This document shows, piece after piece, positions 1-10,212 of a stretch of DNA of 64,000 bases. Under the pieces are notes generated by a model. The model made no database searches, was not told the origin of the DNA, and worked only from the letters and a program-made list of their open reading frames with translations. The position numbers and the translations under genes were made by a program. This DNA is from Candidatus Albibeggiatoa sp. nov. NOAA (lineage in GTDB: Bacteria > Pseudomonadota > Gammaproteobacteria > Beggiatoales > Beggiatoaceae): positions 80,170 to 144,169 of the forward strand of contig JAOXRS010000136.1 in assembly GCA_025800385.1 (NCBI GenBank). The letters are read 5' to 3'. Numbering within the stretch: the first letter of the stretch is position 1; each line of letters starts with the position of its first letter.

Positions 1-666
1 GTCTTCAAAGGTGAATTCTTAGAAGGCCAACGTGGAGAAGGTAAAATCACCCGTAATCCGATTCCTAAAGCCCCAACTCAATTAGCCCAACCAAAAGCAA
101 TTGCACCAGCAGCGATTGCAAAAATGTCTCCCAAATTAACCCCGCCTAAAACAACAGCCCCAATGAGTTTAGAGGGTGAATATAGTGTCACTTGGAGAAA
201 TGGTGATAATTATCAAGGAGAATATTTTAACAACCGTAGAACAGGCCGTGGTACTTATACTTGGTCAAATAATGACCATTATGAAGGTGAATTTATTGAT
301 GGCAAACGTGATGGCTTTGGCATTTATACATGGGCAAACGGTGACCGTTATGAAGGCACATATATAGAAAACAAACGTAATGATGAAAGCGGCGTTTACA
401 CTTGGTCAAATGGTAATCGTTATGAAGGTGGCTTTATTGAAAACAAAATACAAGGCTATGGCCGCCTAACTTGGATTGATGGCGAATATTATGAAGGTGA
501 ATTTGTAAACGGAGAACGTACAGGCAAAGGTATTTATGTCAACGGGGGCGGAGACCGCTATGAAGGCCAATTTAAAAGTGGTAGACGAATTGGTAAAGGC
601 GTGTTAATTTCATCTTCAGGCGATACCCAAGCGGTAGAGTACGATAATGGTAGACGCATCAAATAA
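1..666 (+). CDS. MORN-repeat protein, 5' end outside the window
   Basis: The reading frame is open from base 1, so the gene begins upstream of the window; the ATG at 124 is internal. A MORN unit (FKGEFLEGQRGEGKI) lies before that ATG, followed by an Ala/Pro/Gln-rich linker. About six or seven further MORN units follow, each about 23 residues with the YEGEF..G.R.G.G pattern. MORN repeats form a curved beta-sheet and in bacteria are usually surface or membrane-associated scaffolds; no enzymatic domain is visible. One unit (around KRNDESGVYTW) carries a one-residue insertion. The protein ends in a basic NGRRIK tail. The partner or membrane anchor cannot be judged without the missing N-terminus. 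Confidence 0.85.
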   Translation, partial: VFKGEFLEGQRGEGKITRNPIPKAPTQLAQPKAIAPAAIAKMSPKLTPPKTTAPMSLEGEYSVTWRNGDNYQGEYFNNRRTGRGTYTWSNNDHYEGEFIDGKRDGFGIYTWANGDRYEGTYIENKRNDESGVYTWSNGNRYEGGFIENKIQGYGRLTWIDGEYYEGEFVNGERTGKGIYVNGGGDRYEGQFKSGRRIGKGVLISSSGDTQAVEYDNGRRIK

Positions 667-684
667 TAATTTTATAACAAGCTG

Positions 685-706
685 ATACTGGCTGACTTTC
701 CAGTAT
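685..706 (+). other. Intergenic hairpin upstream of TonB receptor
   Basis: A perfect 7-bp inverted repeat (ATACTGG / CCAGTAT) with an 8-nt loop sits between the MORN gene stop and the TonB receptor ATG at 728. No T-run follows, so it is not a textbook intrinsic terminator. It could be a weak terminator or a structured leader. Confidence 0.3.
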
Positions 707-727
707 GGCACACTGACCACAACCACA

Positions 728-2938
728 ATGTATACTCGCTTACTGACTACTTTGCTTTGTGTTTTCAGCTTAAACTCACTAACTGCAACAGAATTACAAA
801 ATGGTGATGATGTTGCAAAAATGCGTTTGCTGATGCACTTATCTTTAGAAGAGTTGTTTGATGTCCCTATCATGACCGTCACAACCGCTTCTCGTCGTGA
901 AGAAAAAATTACTGAAACACCTGCGAATATCATGGTTGTCACTAAGCAGCAAATTGAGCAACGCCGCTATGTAAATTTAGCTGATTTGTTGCAAGATTTG
1001 CCCAGTGTAGATATTCAACGTTTTAATGACAGTGAACGTTATCATTCTATTCATTTCCGTGGTCATGAAAAATTCCTGATATTACAAGATGGTATCCGCA
1101 TAGACTCCCCCACAGGTGATACCATTCCTATCGCTGATAATTTCCCTCTCTATCATGCTAAACGGGTAGAAATTGTCTACGGGCCGGGGGCGGCTTTATA
1201 TTATGGCTCTGATGGGTTTACAGGCATTATTAATATTATTACCGAAGATGCAAATGACATTGATGGGTTTAATGTTTCTGCCTCATTAGGTACAGATGGC
1301 TATCGTTATTCCAGCTTCTTAACAGGCAAGCAAATTACTGAAAAATTACGCGTGACAGCAGGTGGACATTTTCAATCCGATGGTAACACCAGTCTAGCTG
1401 CAGAATATCCCAGCGTTTATGATTTTGGCGATTTAACCAACTTTGCTGGTGATGTCGTTATTCCTGCGGAGCAACGTGAAAGCTATACTGCATCACAACG
1501 GAGTTATAGCCTGTTTGCTAAGATGAATATTCAGGACAATTTTATCTTAGGCTTTAACCGCTCTTTTTTCCGCCATTTAACCAATGTTGCAGAACGACCT
1601 AATCACACAATTTATGATGGTAGTTCTTTTTGGACAACACAGATTGATACCCTTTATGGTCAATTTTTATTCGACATTAGCGATAAACTTTCATCAGAAA
1701 CCTTACTTTCCTATTCCAACTATGAATTAGACCCTGAATCAAAATATCGCAACATTTTCAGTGATTATCGTGATGCCTATCGATATGCTGATGGCAGCAA
1801 GCTCAGTGCTGAGCAATTGTTTGTGTACGACTACAGTGCAAAACACACCATTGTCAGTGGTTTGGTATTTGAAGAGTTGCAGTCTATTCCACAAACACCA
1901 GATTTACCTCGACGGTTTGATATTGATAAACCATTGTATGCACAAAATTTTTACTATGATGGCACAGACTTACCGATCAATATTAACGATGTAAAATATA
2001 ATAATTACGCGGTTTACGTACAAGCACATTCAGGTTGGACAGATAAAATCTCAACGATTATGGGTTTGCGGTATGACTATAATTCTCGTTATGACTCAAC
2101 CATTAACCCACGTTTTGGTTTGGTTTATAAATGGAGTGATACAACCAATATCAAGTTCTTTTATGGTGAATCTTCTCGTGCTCCTTATCCTGCGGAAAGC
2201 TTATCCCATTTCGGCTCATTTTCAGGCCAACAAAATGAACGCGGTGAATATCTAAGTTATTTCTATCATGTGCCGAATGAAGGTTTAGACACGGAAAAAG
2301 CCCGCAATTATGAATTCAGTATCATCCATAAACCTAATAATACTTGGGAATCAATTGTAAACGTGTACCGTATGGATGTTGAAGATTTTATTATGAGCAC
2401 AACAGATTCAACGCCGACACAATTCTTACAAGGTGCACATTTATTAAATACAGAAAGAAGTGGCAATGTAGGAACGGCGCATTATTACGGCTTAGATTGG
2501 AATGTCACTTACAGCACAGAAGTGATGGATGAGTATAAATTGGACATTTGGGGGAATTATAGCTTATCCAATAGTTATATCAGTCTGCCCAATGGCGGAA
2601 ACTTTAAAGCCCCCTATTTACCAAGGCATAAACTTAAGTTAGGCGCGACTCTCAGTTATTTAAATAAATGGTTTATTACACCTAAATTATATCTTGTTGA
2701 GCGTACTAAATTATTTAGATTTGATGAAGAAGGGACACAAGTTGATAGTCCGGGGTATGTGGTGGCTAATTTACATGCAGGCTATAAAATCAATGAACAG
2801 TTATCGACCGCAGTTGATATTTATAATGTGTTCAATACACACTACTATCATGCAGGCGGATCGAGTTTAGACACTTCTTTTGATGCCCAGCCTCAGCCTT
2901 TGCGTACATTTGTATTTTCGGTGAAATATCTATTTTAA
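728..2938 (+). CDS. TonB-dependent outer-membrane receptor
   Basis: 736 residues, normal length for the family. Residues 1-20 form a signal peptide ending in SLTA. The plug domain follows (about 50-170), with the typical TETPANIMVVTKQQIEQRR start, a DLLQDLPSV segment and VEIVYGPGAALYYGSDGFTG. The rest is a 22-strand barrel ending in an aromatic (VKYLF), as outer-membrane proteins do. Such receptors take up scarce ligands (siderophores, haem, cobalamin, other metal chelates) using TonB energy. The substrate is not evident and no transport partner lies nearby. No clear Shine-Dalgarno precedes the ATG, so the start rests on the signal peptide. The gene converges on carA. Confidence 0.88.
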   Translation: MYTRLLTTLLCVFSLNSLTATELQNGDDVAKMRLLMHLSLEELFDVPIMTVTTASRREEKITETPANIMVVTKQQIEQRRYVNLADLLQDLPSVDIQRFNDSERYHSIHFRGHEKFLILQDGIRIDSPTGDTIPIADNFPLYHAKRVEIVYGPGAALYYGSDGFTGIINIITEDANDIDGFNVSASLGTDGYRYSSFLTGKQITEKLRVTAGGHFQSDGNTSLAAEYPSVYDFGDLTNFAGDVVIPAEQRESYTASQRSYSLFAKMNIQDNFILGFNRSFFRHLTNVAERPNHTIYDGSSFWTTQIDTLYGQFLFDISDKLSSETLLSYSNYELDPESKYRNIFSDYRDAYRYADGSKLSAEQLFVYDYSAKHTIVSGLVFEELQSIPQTPDLPRRFDIDKPLYAQNFYYDGTDLPININDVKYNNYAVYVQAHSGWTDKISTIMGLRYDYNSRYDSTINPRFGLVYKWSDTTNIKFFYGESSRAPYPAESLSHFGSFSGQQNERGEYLSYFYHVPNEGLDTEKARNYEFSIIHKPNNTWESIVNVYRMDVEDFIMSTTDSTPTQFLQGAHLLNTERSGNVGTAHYYGLDWNVTYSTEVMDEYKLDIWGNYSLSNSYISLPNGGNFKAPYLPRHKLKLGATLSYLNKWFITPKLYLVERTKLFRFDEEGTQVDSPGYVVANLHAGYKINEQLSTAVDIYNVFNTHYYHAGGSSLDTSFDAQPQPLRTFVFSVKYLF

Positions 2939-2949
2939 CAGCCAAGAAA

Positions 2950-2980
2950 GAGCAACGCTAAAATATACTCGTGGTTGCTC
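2950..2980. terminator. Possible bidirectional terminator between TonB receptor and carA
   Basis: A 7-bp stem (GAGCAAC / GTTGCTC) with a 17-nt loop lies between the two convergent genes; a short T5 run follows about 10 nt later. The large loop and the distance to the T-run make this a weak call. Confidence 0.35.
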
Positions 2981-3001
2981 ACTCTCTTGATTTTTAAATC
3001 A

Positions 3002-4132
3002 CTATGCTGCCATCATTTGGATAAATTTATCAAATAAAGGCGCAACATCATGCGGGCCAGGGCTGGCTTCTGGATGACCTTGGAAACTAAATGCAGGCTT
3101 GTCCGTGCGCTCAATACCTTGTAAAGATTTATCAAACAATGAACGATGTGTTGCTTTTAGACAGCTAGGTAAACTATCCTCATCTAAAGCGAAACCATGG
3201 TTTTGACTGGTAATCATCACTTGTTTATTTTCTAGGTCTTGTACAGGATGGTTTGCACCATGATGACCAAACTTCATTTTTGAGCTTTTCGCACCGCTGG
3301 CTAAACCTAATAATTGATGACCTAAGCAAATACCAAATGTTGGCACGCCTGCTTCTAAAACCTCTTTAATCGCATCAATCGCATAATCACAAGGTTCAGG
3401 ATCACCAGGGCCATTAGATAAGAAAATACCGTCTGGGTTTTGTGCAAGTACATCTTTCGCAGGGGTTTTTGCTGGAACAACTGTCACTTTGCAACCACGT
3501 TCTGCAAGCATCCGTAAAATATTGTGCTTAACACCAAAGTCATAAGCAACTACGTGATATTTACCTTCTGTTTGATTCATAGGCTGATCTAATTGCCACA
3601 CGCCTTGTTGCCATTCATAGCTATCCTTGGTTGTGACTTCTTGCGCCAAGTCCATACCTTTTAAGCCACTGAATGCTTGTGCTGCTTGGATTGCTGCTTG
3701 AGGATCAATATTCTCTCCCGCTACTAAACAACCACTTTGCGCCCCTTTCTCACGTAAAATACGAGTTAAACGACGGGTATCAATACCAGCAATACCAACC
3801 ACCTTGTTATCACGCAGATAGTCTTCTAAAGGTTGCTCTGAACGCCAGTTACTATCCAATAAAGGTAAGTCTCGAATAATCAAACCTGCAGCAAATACTT
3901 GCGTAGATTCAACATCCTCTTTGTTGACACCGACATTACCAATATGTGGATAAGTCAATGTTACCAGTTGCTTATGATAAGAGGGGTCGGTGAGAATTTC
4001 TTGATAGCCAGTAATTGCTGTATTAAAAACTACTTCTCCCACACTTTGTCCAGCTACCCCAATCGAATATCCGTGAAACAAACTGCCATCTGCTAAAGCC
4101 AATAAAGCGGGATATTTCAATGTCGTCTCCAT
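3002..4132 (-). CDS. carA: Carbamoyl-phosphate synthase small subunit (glutaminase)
   Basis: 376 residues, full length. The N-terminal CPSase small-chain domain ([17 protein letters not shown], then [16 protein letters not shown]) is followed by a class I glutamine amidotransferase domain. The nucleophile Cys is in [11 protein letters not shown] and the His/Glu pair is in [11 protein letters not shown]. It hydrolyses glutamine and passes ammonia to CarB to make carbamoyl phosphate for pyrimidines and arginine. The usual partner carB is not adjacent: the next gene downstream is the convergent TonB receptor. The ATG has no evident Shine-Dalgarno but is the only Met that keeps the conserved N-terminus. 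Confidence 0.97.
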   Translation of the reverse strand: METTLKYPALLALADGSLFHGYSIGVAGQSVGEVVFNTAITGYQEILTDPSYHKQLVTLTYPHIGNVGVNKEDVESTQVFAAGLIIRDLPLLDSNWRSEQPLEDYLRDNKVVGIAGIDTRRLTRILREKGAQSGCLVAGENIDPQAAIQAAQAFSGLKGMDLAQEVTTKDSYEWQQGVWQLDQPMNQTEGKYHVVAYDFGVKHNILRMLAERGCKVTVVPAKTPAKDVLAQNPDGIFLSNGPGDPEPCDYAIDAIKEVLEAGVPTFGICLGHQLLGLASGAKSSKMKFGHHGANHPVQDLENKQVMITSQNHGFALDEDSLPSCLKATHRSLFDKSLQGIERTDKPAFSFQGHPEASPGPHDVAPLFDKFIQMMAA

Positions 4133-4515
4133 CGTAATGTGATCATTGATATATTATTTTACGTGGTTCGAAATGGCACAACAAGATATTTTATGCTGAT
4201 AACGCTTTGTATTGAACAAAATATTTTGTCAAAAATGCTAAATAAAATAAATGATGCCAATATAGCGGCTTTTTATTTCTATTTAGGCTTAATCTAATGA
4301 TTAATTTATCGATACAATATAACCATATATTTTAAAAGCAATTTTTTTGTTAGAATCATCACAAAAACACCATTTATCTATAAAAAAACACCTTATAACT
4401 TTATTTAAGCATTAAGGATTGATAGATAAAATTATGCCCTTAACTATGTCTTTATCTGATTAAATCAGTTGGTATTTATGTAACTGCTTTGCGATTAAAC
4501 ACTGGGGAGGTATTT
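4133..4515. other. AT-rich divergent intergenic region
   Basis: This 383-bp gap separates carA (leftward) from the small membrane-protein gene (rightward) and presumably carries both promoters. It is strongly AT-rich. I could not pick a convincing -35/-10 pair, operator or RNA gene in it. Confidence 0.5.
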
Positions 4516-5070
4516 ATGAGCGAGCAATTTAGAGACATGGCAGAGATGAGCCAAGCCGTTGGCAAAATTTCTCGTGACTATCGTATTGCCATGACTGAAT
4601 TTAATGATGCTGCAAAAAGGCGTGAGCAATTTAGTATGCGAGTTGAACAGCGGACTAACTACTGGCTACGTCTCTCAATGGGAGGATTATTTTTACTTGT
4701 TCTATTACTTATTACTATTGTTTATGCCATGATGTTGTACACACAAAGCATGTCAGCTCAAATGCAAGTGCTTAATCAACAGTTTAGTACTGCAACTGAA
4801 AAGCTAGCCGCACTACAACATACGCCCATTCAAGTTTCTCACACTTATCCTAAGTCTTTTTTATCCCAAGCCCCAATTGAGTTTCCAGATATATCACCTG
4901 CTTTAAAATCCATTGAAGCTGAGTTATATCACTTAAATGGCAATATGGCCAAAGTTGGTAAAGAGCTAAAACTGATTGCTGGTAAATCAAAAGATAAAGC
5001 AGCCAGAAACACTATGGCTAGAACAGAAACCAGATATATATACCCTTATGCTTTTCCGCATCGCTACTGA
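4516..5070 (+). CDS. Single-pass membrane protein with coiled coil, function unknown
   Basis: 184 residues from the ATG at 4516, which has a strong GGGGAGG Shine-Dalgarno six bases upstream; an in-frame TTG further upstream lacks this. A charged helical N-terminal stretch (about 1-50) is followed by one transmembrane helix (about 53-76, rich in L/V/I). A probable coiled coil comes next (QSMSAQMQVLNQQFSTATEK and on to about residue 165), then a basic, tyrosine-rich tail. The topology suggests a short cytoplasmic head and a longer periplasmic coiled region, or the reverse. I do not recognise the family. The BLUF gene follows 131 bp downstream on the same strand, so co-transcription is possible but not shown. 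Confidence 0.7.
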   Translation: MSEQFRDMAEMSQAVGKISRDYRIAMTEFNDAAKRREQFSMRVEQRTNYWLRLSMGGLFLLVLLLITIVYAMMLYTQSMSAQMQVLNQQFSTATEKLAALQHTPIQVSHTYPKSFLSQAPIEFPDISPALKSIEAELYHLNGNMAKVGKELKLIAGKSKDKAARNTMARTETRYIYPYAFPHRY

Positions 5071-5201
5071 TGGTGTGCTTATTTTTTACTTAATCATTTT
5101 GTAGTTTACATTCCGTTCTTTTAGCAGTTTATTAAAGAGAGCATTCTTTTTTTAGAATCTAAAAAAAACAATTTATAAATGTATTATTTGAGGGTTCAGT
5201 C

Positions 5202-5696
5202 ATGTCAGAATCATATCTTTCACGTTTATACTACGCAAGTTCAGCAACTGACACTTATACACCAATGGAGTTGGGCGGTATTTTAGAGTCATGTCGTCAC
5301 AATAACCCTCCTTTAGATGTTACAGGTGTATTGTTTTTAGGTAATGGTTATTTTTTCCAGTGTTTAGAAGGGCCTAGAAAAAATGTTAATCAGATATACA
5401 ATCATATTCTGGAAGACCCACGTCATACAGAAGTGGAGTTACTAGAATTTAAAGAAGTGGGTGATCGTTTATTTGAAGAGTGGAGTATGAAATATGTTCG
5501 TTGCTCTACTGTGGTTGATAAAATTTTAAGACAAACAGGTGTCCGAAGCTTTAACCCACATGAACTGGATAGTTACACTGTCAATATTCTTGCTGAAGCA
5601 TTTAGTAGTCAAAGCAATTCTGAAAATACTGCAGCGACTGAAGAACATGGGTCTATTAAAAAGAAAAAACACCATTTATTTGGTTTTTTTAGATAG
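5202..5696 (+). CDS. BLUF-domain blue-light sensor, stand-alone
   Basis: 164 residues, preceded by a TGAGGG ribosome site. Residues 5-100 form a BLUF domain, which binds FAD and senses blue light through a hydrogen-bond switch. By comparison with AppA the key residues are present: Tyr11 (LYYAS), Asn35 (CRHNNPP), Gln53 (YFFQCLEG), Trp94 and Met96 (EEWSMKY), plus the DPRHTEVELL segment. After the domain there is only a 60-residue tail ending in a basic KKKKHHLFGFFR stretch. No EAL, GGDEF or other output is fused, so signalling must go through a partner protein. A terminator hairpin follows. Confidence 0.92.
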   Translation: MSESYLSRLYYASSATDTYTPMELGGILESCRHNNPPLDVTGVLFLGNGYFFQCLEGPRKNVNQIYNHILEDPRHTEVELLEFKEVGDRLFEEWSMKYVRCSTVVDKILRQTGVRSFNPHELDSYTVNILAEAFSSQSNSENTAATEEHGSIKKKKHHLFGFFR

Positions 5697-5759
5697 GAAT
5701 GACTATGCTAATAACACAAAAAAATGGTAGGAATTATGATTGATGAGGTCATTTAATAG

Positions 5760-5790
5760 AGCCTTCCCTATATGATTTGAGAAGGCTTTT
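5760..5790 (+). terminator. Rho-independent terminator after the BLUF gene
   Basis: A perfect 7-bp stem AGCCTTC / GAAGGCT with a 14-nt loop is followed directly by a short T-run. It lies in the gap between the BLUF gene and the convergent ppc stop, so it may also serve ppc from the other side. Confidence 0.7.
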
Positions 5791-5799
5791 CTATTCAAC

Positions 5800-8631
5800 C
5801 TAACCTGTATTACGCATTCCTGCAGAAATCGCATTGATACTACGTAATAAAGGACTTAGCCAGCGTTGGGCTTCATCTTCGTCAAATTCCTCATCTGCAT
5901 CTACATTGATTTGTTGACGATACTCTTTTAACAAACGCACTTGAATTGCATTTAACGGATCAATATAAGCCCGACGACGTTCCAATGATAGAGATAACAA
6001 AGGGTTTTCTTCTAATAACTCACTGGTTTGGCTAATAGCTAAAATGTATTTTACTGTGCGCTCATATTCTTCGTTTACCATATCGTAAATATATTGCGCT
6101 TGTTGTACATTTGTGGCCAATGCTGCGTATTCTTTCATAATCGACATATCGGCTTTGTACAAACCCATTTGGATATTACTGAGCAAGACTTTAAAGAACG
6201 ACCATTTTTTATACATTTTCTGCAATTTGGCTAAATTTGCCTCATCTTGACTGCAAAATTGCTCAAATGCCGCGCCCAGACCATACCAAGCAGGTAAAGT
6301 GTGACGAGATTGCGACCAACCAAACACCCAAGGAATCGCACGAATTGAATATTTAGAAGGATTATCTTGTTGACGGCGCGCAGGACGAGAACCAATATTC
6401 ATCAAACCAATTTCAGACACAGGGGTGGTTTCATAAAAATACTGCATAAAACCTTCTGTATGATCGGTCAACTCACGGTAATGCTTCTCACCATATTGAG
6501 CCAATTCACGCATAATATCGCAATATTTGTCTTTTTCACCATTTTGGTCTTGGGTAATTGAATAACTAGACGCTTTGAGTAAACCCGCTGCGCCAACAGT
6601 GAGTTCATACGTTGCGGTTTCAGGGTTACTGAATTTATACGCCAGTACTTCACCCTGTTCAGTGAATTTGATTTGTCCATCGACTGTACCAAATGGCTGT
6701 GAGGCAATCGCATCATAAGTAGGCCCGCCACCACGTCCCACACTACCACCACGACCATGGAATAAGCGGCTTTCCACTCCATGTTGCTTTAATAAAGAAG
6801 TGACTTTTTTCTGGGCTTCGTACAATAACCATGCGGAAGCGATAATACCCCCATCTTTACATGAATCTGAATAACCCAGCATCACCTCTTGGGTATTGCC
6901 TGACGCTAGTAGTAAGTGGCGATAGGTTTTATTTTTTAATAATTCCGCTAATACCGCATCGATATGTGCCAAGTCATCAATGGTTTCAAACAATGGCGCG
7001 ACCATGATATGGCAAAACCACTGTTCATCTTGTTTGCCGACTAAATCGTGTTGCATAGCCAAAGTCATCACTTCTAACACATGGCTGGCGGTATGCGTCA
7101 TGGAAATCACATAGCTGCCAAATGCTTCCATACTGATTTCACGTTGCATTTTGTACATAACTTGGAAAACGGCTAAGGTTTCTGCAGTTGCTGCAGACAA
7201 TTCAGTTTCGCCAACGTCAAACTTGCTTTGTTTTTTCAGTGTTTTGCTTAATAATTCACAGCGTTCAGTTTCATTCAATGCGTTGTAATCAATGTCGTGT
7301 AATTTGAATAATTCGGCCACTGCATCCGTATGGCGTGTGGACTCTTGACGAATATCCAACTTCACCAAATAAAAACCAAATGTTTCAACTAAACGGATTA
7401 AATCTTTTAATTTGCCATCTGCGACTTGCTTATCACCATGACTAATTAAGGAATCACGCATAATCAATAAATCTTGATAGAAAGCTTGTTCATTGGCATA
7501 ACCACGTCTTTGCTTTTCTGCCAATAATAAGCCGGTTTTTTCACCACTTAAGTGAGCACGAGCGGCTTCAAGGTTATTTTGTAAACGTGTCAGCATCATG
7601 TTGAGTTTGCGCCGATATGGCTCATGTTCTAAACGCGCAAATGTATCGCACTCACTGTCGTTACACATTTGAATATCTTGAGCGAGACTAGCTTGAAAGT
7701 CGTCACTGGGTTGGCACAAAGTAGAACTGTGAGTCAAAATTCCTGTTAATTCATTGACCCGTTGACAATACTCTTGTAAGACTTCTTGGGTGTGCATTCG
7801 CAGGGCTTTTTCCGTGATTTCAGGCTTGACGAAAGGGTTGCCATCACGATCCCCCCCAATCCACGAGCCGAAACGCAAGAAGCTTGGCACAGTCATATTA
7901 ATAGGTCTTTCATTGCCAAATGTACGTTTAACACTACGTTCAACAGCGCGATAAGCACGCGGCACAGCTTTGAATAGGCTTTCGCGGAAATAGTGCAAAC
8001 CATTATTGATTTCATCTTCAACGTTCAGCTTATGCATTCGGACTTCATCGGTACGCCATAGAATATGAATTTGGGCTTCTAGCTCTGCTTCTAATTCTGC
8101 ACGCTCTATGCGACTCAATCGGCGTTGACTCAAACGTTCTGCAGTCACAAAAATACGGCGTAAAGCATTCATAACCGCGCGGCGACGGGCTTCAGTTGGG
8201 TGTGCCGTCATCACAGGGTAATACACCATTTGATTAAAAATCTCTTGGATTTGCTCAGGCGTAACCCCTTCAGCTAAAAAGTCACGCATGGTGTTGTTAA
8301 ACGAACCTTCCCATAGTTTGCCACCCATATGGATTTGACGTACACGGCGCAAGTGGCGGTGCAATTCATCAGCGATATTGATTAAGCTGAAATAAATATT
8401 AAAAGCACGAATGACTTCGGTAATGGTTTCAGGAGATAAAGCTTGGATAAGGCGTTGCAGTTGCCGCCTTTTAGCTGGGTCTTCTTCTTCGATTAAAGAG
8501 AGGTAGCCTTTGCGCAAGGTTTCAATATTGGCGTAAATTTGGCCATCAGCGCGTTCTAAAAGTACCTTACCTAAAATGTTACCCAGTAACTTGACACAAC
8601 GACGTAGTGATTTATCGCTTAATTTATCCAT
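5800..8631 (-). CDS. ppc: Phosphoenolpyruvate carboxylase
   Basis: 943 residues, in the usual range for bacterial PEPC. It converts PEP and bicarbonate to oxaloacetate, refilling the TCA cycle. The catalytic His is H144 in VMTAHPTEARR, the second signature is GYSDSCKDGG, and the glycine/arginine loop FHGRGGSVGRGGGP is intact. The protein ends with the conserved MRNTG, whose residues close the active site. The gene is monocistronic here: it converges on the BLUF gene and has a 478-bp AT-rich gap upstream. No sign of truncation. Confidence 0.97.
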   Translation of the reverse strand: MDKLSDKSLRRCVKLLGNILGKVLLERADGQIYANIETLRKGYLSLIEEEDPAKRRQLQRLIQALSPETITEVIRAFNIYFSLINIADELHRHLRRVRQIHMGGKLWEGSFNNTMRDFLAEGVTPEQIQEIFNQMVYYPVMTAHPTEARRRAVMNALRRIFVTAERLSQRRLSRIERAELEAELEAQIHILWRTDEVRMHKLNVEDEINNGLHYFRESLFKAVPRAYRAVERSVKRTFGNERPINMTVPSFLRFGSWIGGDRDGNPFVKPEITEKALRMHTQEVLQEYCQRVNELTGILTHSSTLCQPSDDFQASLAQDIQMCNDSECDTFARLEHEPYRRKLNMMLTRLQNNLEAARAHLSGEKTGLLLAEKQRRGYANEQAFYQDLLIMRDSLISHGDKQVADGKLKDLIRLVETFGFYLVKLDIRQESTRHTDAVAELFKLHDIDYNALNETERCELLSKTLKKQSKFDVGETELSAATAETLAVFQVMYKMQREISMEAFGSYVISMTHTASHVLEVMTLAMQHDLVGKQDEQWFCHIMVAPLFETIDDLAHIDAVLAELLKNKTYRHLLLASGNTQEVMLGYSDSCKDGGIIASAWLLYEAQKKVTSLLKQHGVESRLFHGRGGSVGRGGGPTYDAIASQPFGTVDGQIKFTEQGEVLAYKFSNPETATYELTVGAAGLLKASSYSITQDQNGEKDKYCDIMRELAQYGEKHYRELTDHTEGFMQYFYETTPVSEIGLMNIGSRPARRQQDNPSKYSIRAIPWVFGWSQSRHTLPAWYGLGAAFEQFCSQDEANLAKLQKMYKKWSFFKVLLSNIQMGLYKADMSIMKEYAALATNVQQAQYIYDMVNEEYERTVKYILAISQTSELLEENPLLSLSLERRRAYIDPLNAIQVRLLKEYRQQINVDADEEFDEDEAQRWLSPLLRSINAISAGMRNTG

Positions 8632-9109
8632 ACTTCGCTTATTCCTATGATAGTGCTGAACACCATAACCTTAATATGTTACATGAACCAACACCAAAAG
8701 AATAATTGTTTATAGCTATTATGTGGATAAGAGGCTTGATACCCATTTTGAGAAATAAAGATTTTCAATATTTAATCACATTGGAAAATATAGAGGTATT
8801 TGTTGGCTACTTTTGTATGTTTAAAGTATCGTATTCCTCATTTTTTAAGATGCTTTTTATATGATTTATATAAGCATGAAAGTGTTTTATTAATAACTGA
8901 TATTTCGCTGTATTTTAAAGAAAGTATAGTTATGCAAAGCAAGTTACATAAATCAAAATTTAATACCTTCCCTTTGCTAGACAGTGCCCATAAATCTGTA
9001 ATACTTAACCAATATAGTCAACAAATTTTACTAAAAAATAACTTTTTTGCTTAAAACATAATCTACGAATCACTCAATATTTATCCTTATCACGGGGGAG
9101 GGTTAAACA
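8632..9109. other. AT-rich intergenic region with a possible very small ORF
   Basis: The 478-bp gap between ppc (leftward) and the substrate-binding protein gene (rightward) should hold both promoters. A 40-codon ORF starts at ATG 8932 and ends at 9054 (product begins MQSKLHKSKF). It has only a weak AAGAAAG upstream and no recognisable domain, so I do not call it a gene. No RNA element was recognised. Confidence 0.4.
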
Positions 9110-10132
9110 ATGAGTAAGCGGTATTATGTCATCTCGATTTTATCTATCATCATTTTATTGGCTCTTATTACAATATTCTATCCAACACCGACTTCTTTTA
9201 AAAAAACAGATGGGCATACACATACAGTTCCTTCAATTACGATTGGTGCGGCAATTGATCTGATTAATAGCTTGGTATGGATTGCAGATAACCAGCAATA
9301 CTTCAAACAAGCAGGTGTCAATGTTGAACTGAAACCCTATCCAAGTGGCAAGGTTGCTTTAAATGCTTTTCTTAATGGAGAAGTTGATTTAGCCACGACA
9401 GCTGAAGCCCCTTTTGTCTTTAAGAGCTTTGAACACGAGGATTTATTTTTATTTTCGACGCTAGGGAGTGCTGATAATGAGGCTAAAATTATTGCACGAA
9501 CTGATAGAGGTATTACCAAGCCTGAGGATTTAAAAGGGAAAAATGTAGCAACCCAAAAAGCCTCTGCGGTACATTTTTTCCTTAGTAGTTTCCTAACTCA
9601 TCATTATATTACGAGTGATGAACTGAACATTAGTTATATGAAAGGTAAAGCCCTACCTCAAGCATTGATTGATGGTGAAATTGATGCATTTTCTATGCGA
9701 GAACCTTTTTTACAACAAGCTAAAGAGGGTTTGCCTAATAAAACCATCATTTTCGAAGCCCCCGGTATCTACACAAAAACGTTTAACTTAATTGGCAGCC
9801 AACAATTTGTTAATGTAGATAATCATATTGTTGAAGCCATTTTGCAAGCATTGATTAAAGCAGAAATGTTTGTCAAACAACATCCTGAACAAGCTATTGC
9901 TATCATTGCCAAGTTAAGAGAATTACCTGTGAATCGTGTCAGTAATGACTGGGATAATTTCAATTTCAGTATTTCATTAAATCAAGCTTTGCTGACCAGT
10001 TTGGAAGAAGAAGCACGTTGGGCAATCCAATCAAATTTTATTACAGCAACTCAATCACCAAATTATCTACAGCGTATTAGTTTCACTGCTTTAAAGAAAA
10101 TCAGACCTACATCTATTAGCATTATTCATTGA
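9110..10132 (+). CDS. Membrane-anchored NMT1/SsuA-type substrate-binding protein
   Basis: 340 residues with a GGGGGAGGG ribosome site. One N-terminal hydrophobic helix (about 6-25) looks like an uncleaved anchor; no lipobox is visible. It is followed by a periplasmic-binding fold of the nitrate/sulfonate/taurine/thiamine-precursor group: SITIGAAIDLINSLVWIAD, then GEVDLATTAEAPF, the lobe hinge GKNVATQKASAVHFF and IDAFSMREPF. Such proteins normally feed an ABC importer, but no permease or ATPase gene is adjacent. The next gene (80 bp on, same strand) is a HAMP-SpoIIE phosphatase, which suggests a sensory rather than transport role. The ligand is unknown. Confidence 0.82.
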   Translation: MSKRYYVISILSIIILLALITIFYPTPTSFKKTDGHTHTVPSITIGAAIDLINSLVWIADNQQYFKQAGVNVELKPYPSGKVALNAFLNGEVDLATTAEAPFVFKSFEHEDLFLFSTLGSADNEAKIIARTDRGITKPEDLKGKNVATQKASAVHFFLSSFLTHHYITSDELNISYMKGKALPQALIDGEIDAFSMREPFLQQAKEGLPNKTIIFEAPGIYTKTFNLIGSQQFVNVDNHIVEAILQALIKAEMFVKQHPEQAIAIIAKLRELPVNRVSNDWDNFNFSISLNQALLTSLEEEARWAIQSNFITATQSPNYLQRISFTALKKIRPTSISIIH

Positions 10133-10212
10133 TTTATTAACTATTTATGCCTGCTGTTTAAAATGACTAGCATAATTATAAAACTCTAACGGTTATGATT
10201 AAGGGAGGCATT

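Noticed and set aside
616..942. 108-codon minus-strand frame across the MORN/TonB junction
   Set aside because: Opposes two well supported genes and has no family resemblance.
4160..4180. GGTTCGAAA resembling a tRNA T-arm
   Set aside because: No acceptor, D or anticodon stems could be drawn around it and no CCA-compatible 3' end follows.
8800..9054. 84-codon frame in the ppc upstream gap
   Set aside because: It depends on a TTG start without ribosome site and shows no domain; kept only as part of the intergenic note.
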